NCBI GenBank assembly: GCA_002786025.1 | Contig: NHNW01000125.1 | Coordinates: forward strand, 1 to 21,110 | Reading direction: 5' to 3' | Source: Zasmidium citrigriseum | Taxonomy: Eukaryota > Ascomycota > Dothideomycetes > Mycosphaerellales > Mycosphaerellaceae | DNA: 21,110 nucleotides | In this document: one piece after another, positions 20,801-21,110 of the stretch | Layout of the letters: each line of letters begins with the position of its first letter | How positions within the stretch are numbered: the first letter of the stretch is position 1 | Program-made: the position numbers and the translations under genes | The notes under the pieces: generated by a model | Database searches by the model: none | Seen by the model: the letters and a program-made list of their open reading frames with translations, nothing else | What the model was told of the DNA's origin: nothing

Positions 20801-21110
20801 CTAATACTTTATCTATCTATATAATGTATTTAATAATAAACCTCTATATTCTAGGTTTAATTTCCTTACCCTTATAGTCTATCTTTAGCCCTTTAATAGG
20901 GATATTATCTACGAATAGCTTATATCGATAAGAAATATAATTAAGAAGAACTATATCTATAATCCTATAGTACTAGCCTATAGAATTTATTACTCCCTAA
21001 GGAAGCGTTATTATCCTATATATTCTAAGAGGTATAGAGAATCTAGTTAAATCCCTATAGTAGATATATAGGCTAAACTAATTATACCCTAAGAATAGAT
21101 TAGTAAGGGT
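17886..21110 (-). pseudogene. pol: Gypsy-3 Pol polyprotein, 5' part outside the window
   Basis: One minus-strand frame, without indel, enters at the window edge just after reverse-transcriptase motif A. 'ITLPQGVINSIG' and FVDN (20915-20904; the second Asp of VDD is now Asn) mark the polymerase. 'EVRGFIGVYTYFRFFIKKF' marks the thumb. RNase H lies at about 20430-20060 ('TDTKTLVYQLNRLASDLP'). Integrase follows from about 19700 to 18750. Its catalytic positions are Asp 19502, Asn (was Asp) 19325 and Lys (was Glu) 19220, so two of three are lost. 'RVPKEIILN' and 'KKGNLIIVYRDDLKISRSYKL' mark the core and the C-terminal integrase domain. A long Glu/Lys/Arg-rich tail follows (about 18660-17890), and no chromodomain is visible. 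The stop at 17886 is only a candidate. Protease and Gag must lie to the right of the window. Confidence 0.9.

Noticed and set aside
1..21110. A ciliate-like genetic code in which TAA and TAG mean Gln
   Set aside because: The in-frame TAG/TAA could suggest it, but Cys, His, Trp and Met codons are missing as well, and catalytic Asp turned to Asn exactly at TpG sites. RIP explains all of this.
1..21110. tRNA, rRNA or CRISPR features
   Set aside because: No sequence with the conserved tRNA boxes or rRNA-like core was seen. With CA/TG removed such genes would not be recognisable or functional in any case.

Overview
This window looks like a graveyard of transposable elements from a filamentous ascomycete (Pezizomycotina), rewritten almost to completion by repeat-induced point mutation (RIP). 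The dinucleotides CA and TG are nearly absent on both strands: I find about 47 by eye in 21 kb, where this base composition would give roughly 2,500. CpG is still abundant. Only about 13 ATG triplets remain on the two strands together. As a result no gene here has a start codon, and His, Gln, Cys, Trp and Met codons are almost gone, having become Tyr, stop, Tyr, stop and Ile. If in-frame TAG/TAA are read as former Gln or Trp codons, long protein-coding frames reappear with hardly any indels, and several can be identified securely. The species cannot be named from this sequence.

Layout from left to right. (1) Positions 1-1385 are the left arm of a large inverted repeat. They hold the C-terminal end of an unrecognised ORF (here called X, + strand) and about 840 bp of LTR-like flank. 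(2) 1386-2678, minus strand: a Gypsy-type Gag with a coiled coil and a capsid-like domain, cut off by the end of the left arm. (3) About 2808-7740, plus strand: Gypsy-1, a chromovirus with Gag and CCHC knuckle, then protease, reverse transcriptase, RNase H, integrase and a C-terminal chromodomain. (4) 7741-9420: gene-free LTR/UTR-like sequence with several hairpins. (5) About 9423-13592, plus strand: Gypsy-2 Gag and Pol, broken off inside the integrase. (6) 13593-14976: the right arm of the inverted repeat, continuing to about 17740 as a longer copy of X on the minus strand (about 1,100 codons). (7) 17886-21110, minus strand: the C-terminal two thirds of a third Gypsy polyprotein (Gypsy-3), running off the window.

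The two arms (1-1385 and 13593-14976) are inverted copies separated by 12.2 kb. Each ends abruptly inside a different Gypsy coding frame, so the shared edge looks like a true end of a mobile element. The right copy of X keeps about six CA/TG per kb against about one per kb in the Gypsy-1/Gypsy-2 block. This suggests that X came later, or passed through fewer rounds of RIP.

No gene here can be functional. All three integrases have lost the second catalytic aspartate by the same cross-codon TpG-to-TpA change, zinc ligands have become tyrosine, and each reverse transcriptase has lost a metal-binding aspartate. The part least explained by known families is X, together with the 25-bp palindromic repeats that bracket its reading frame.
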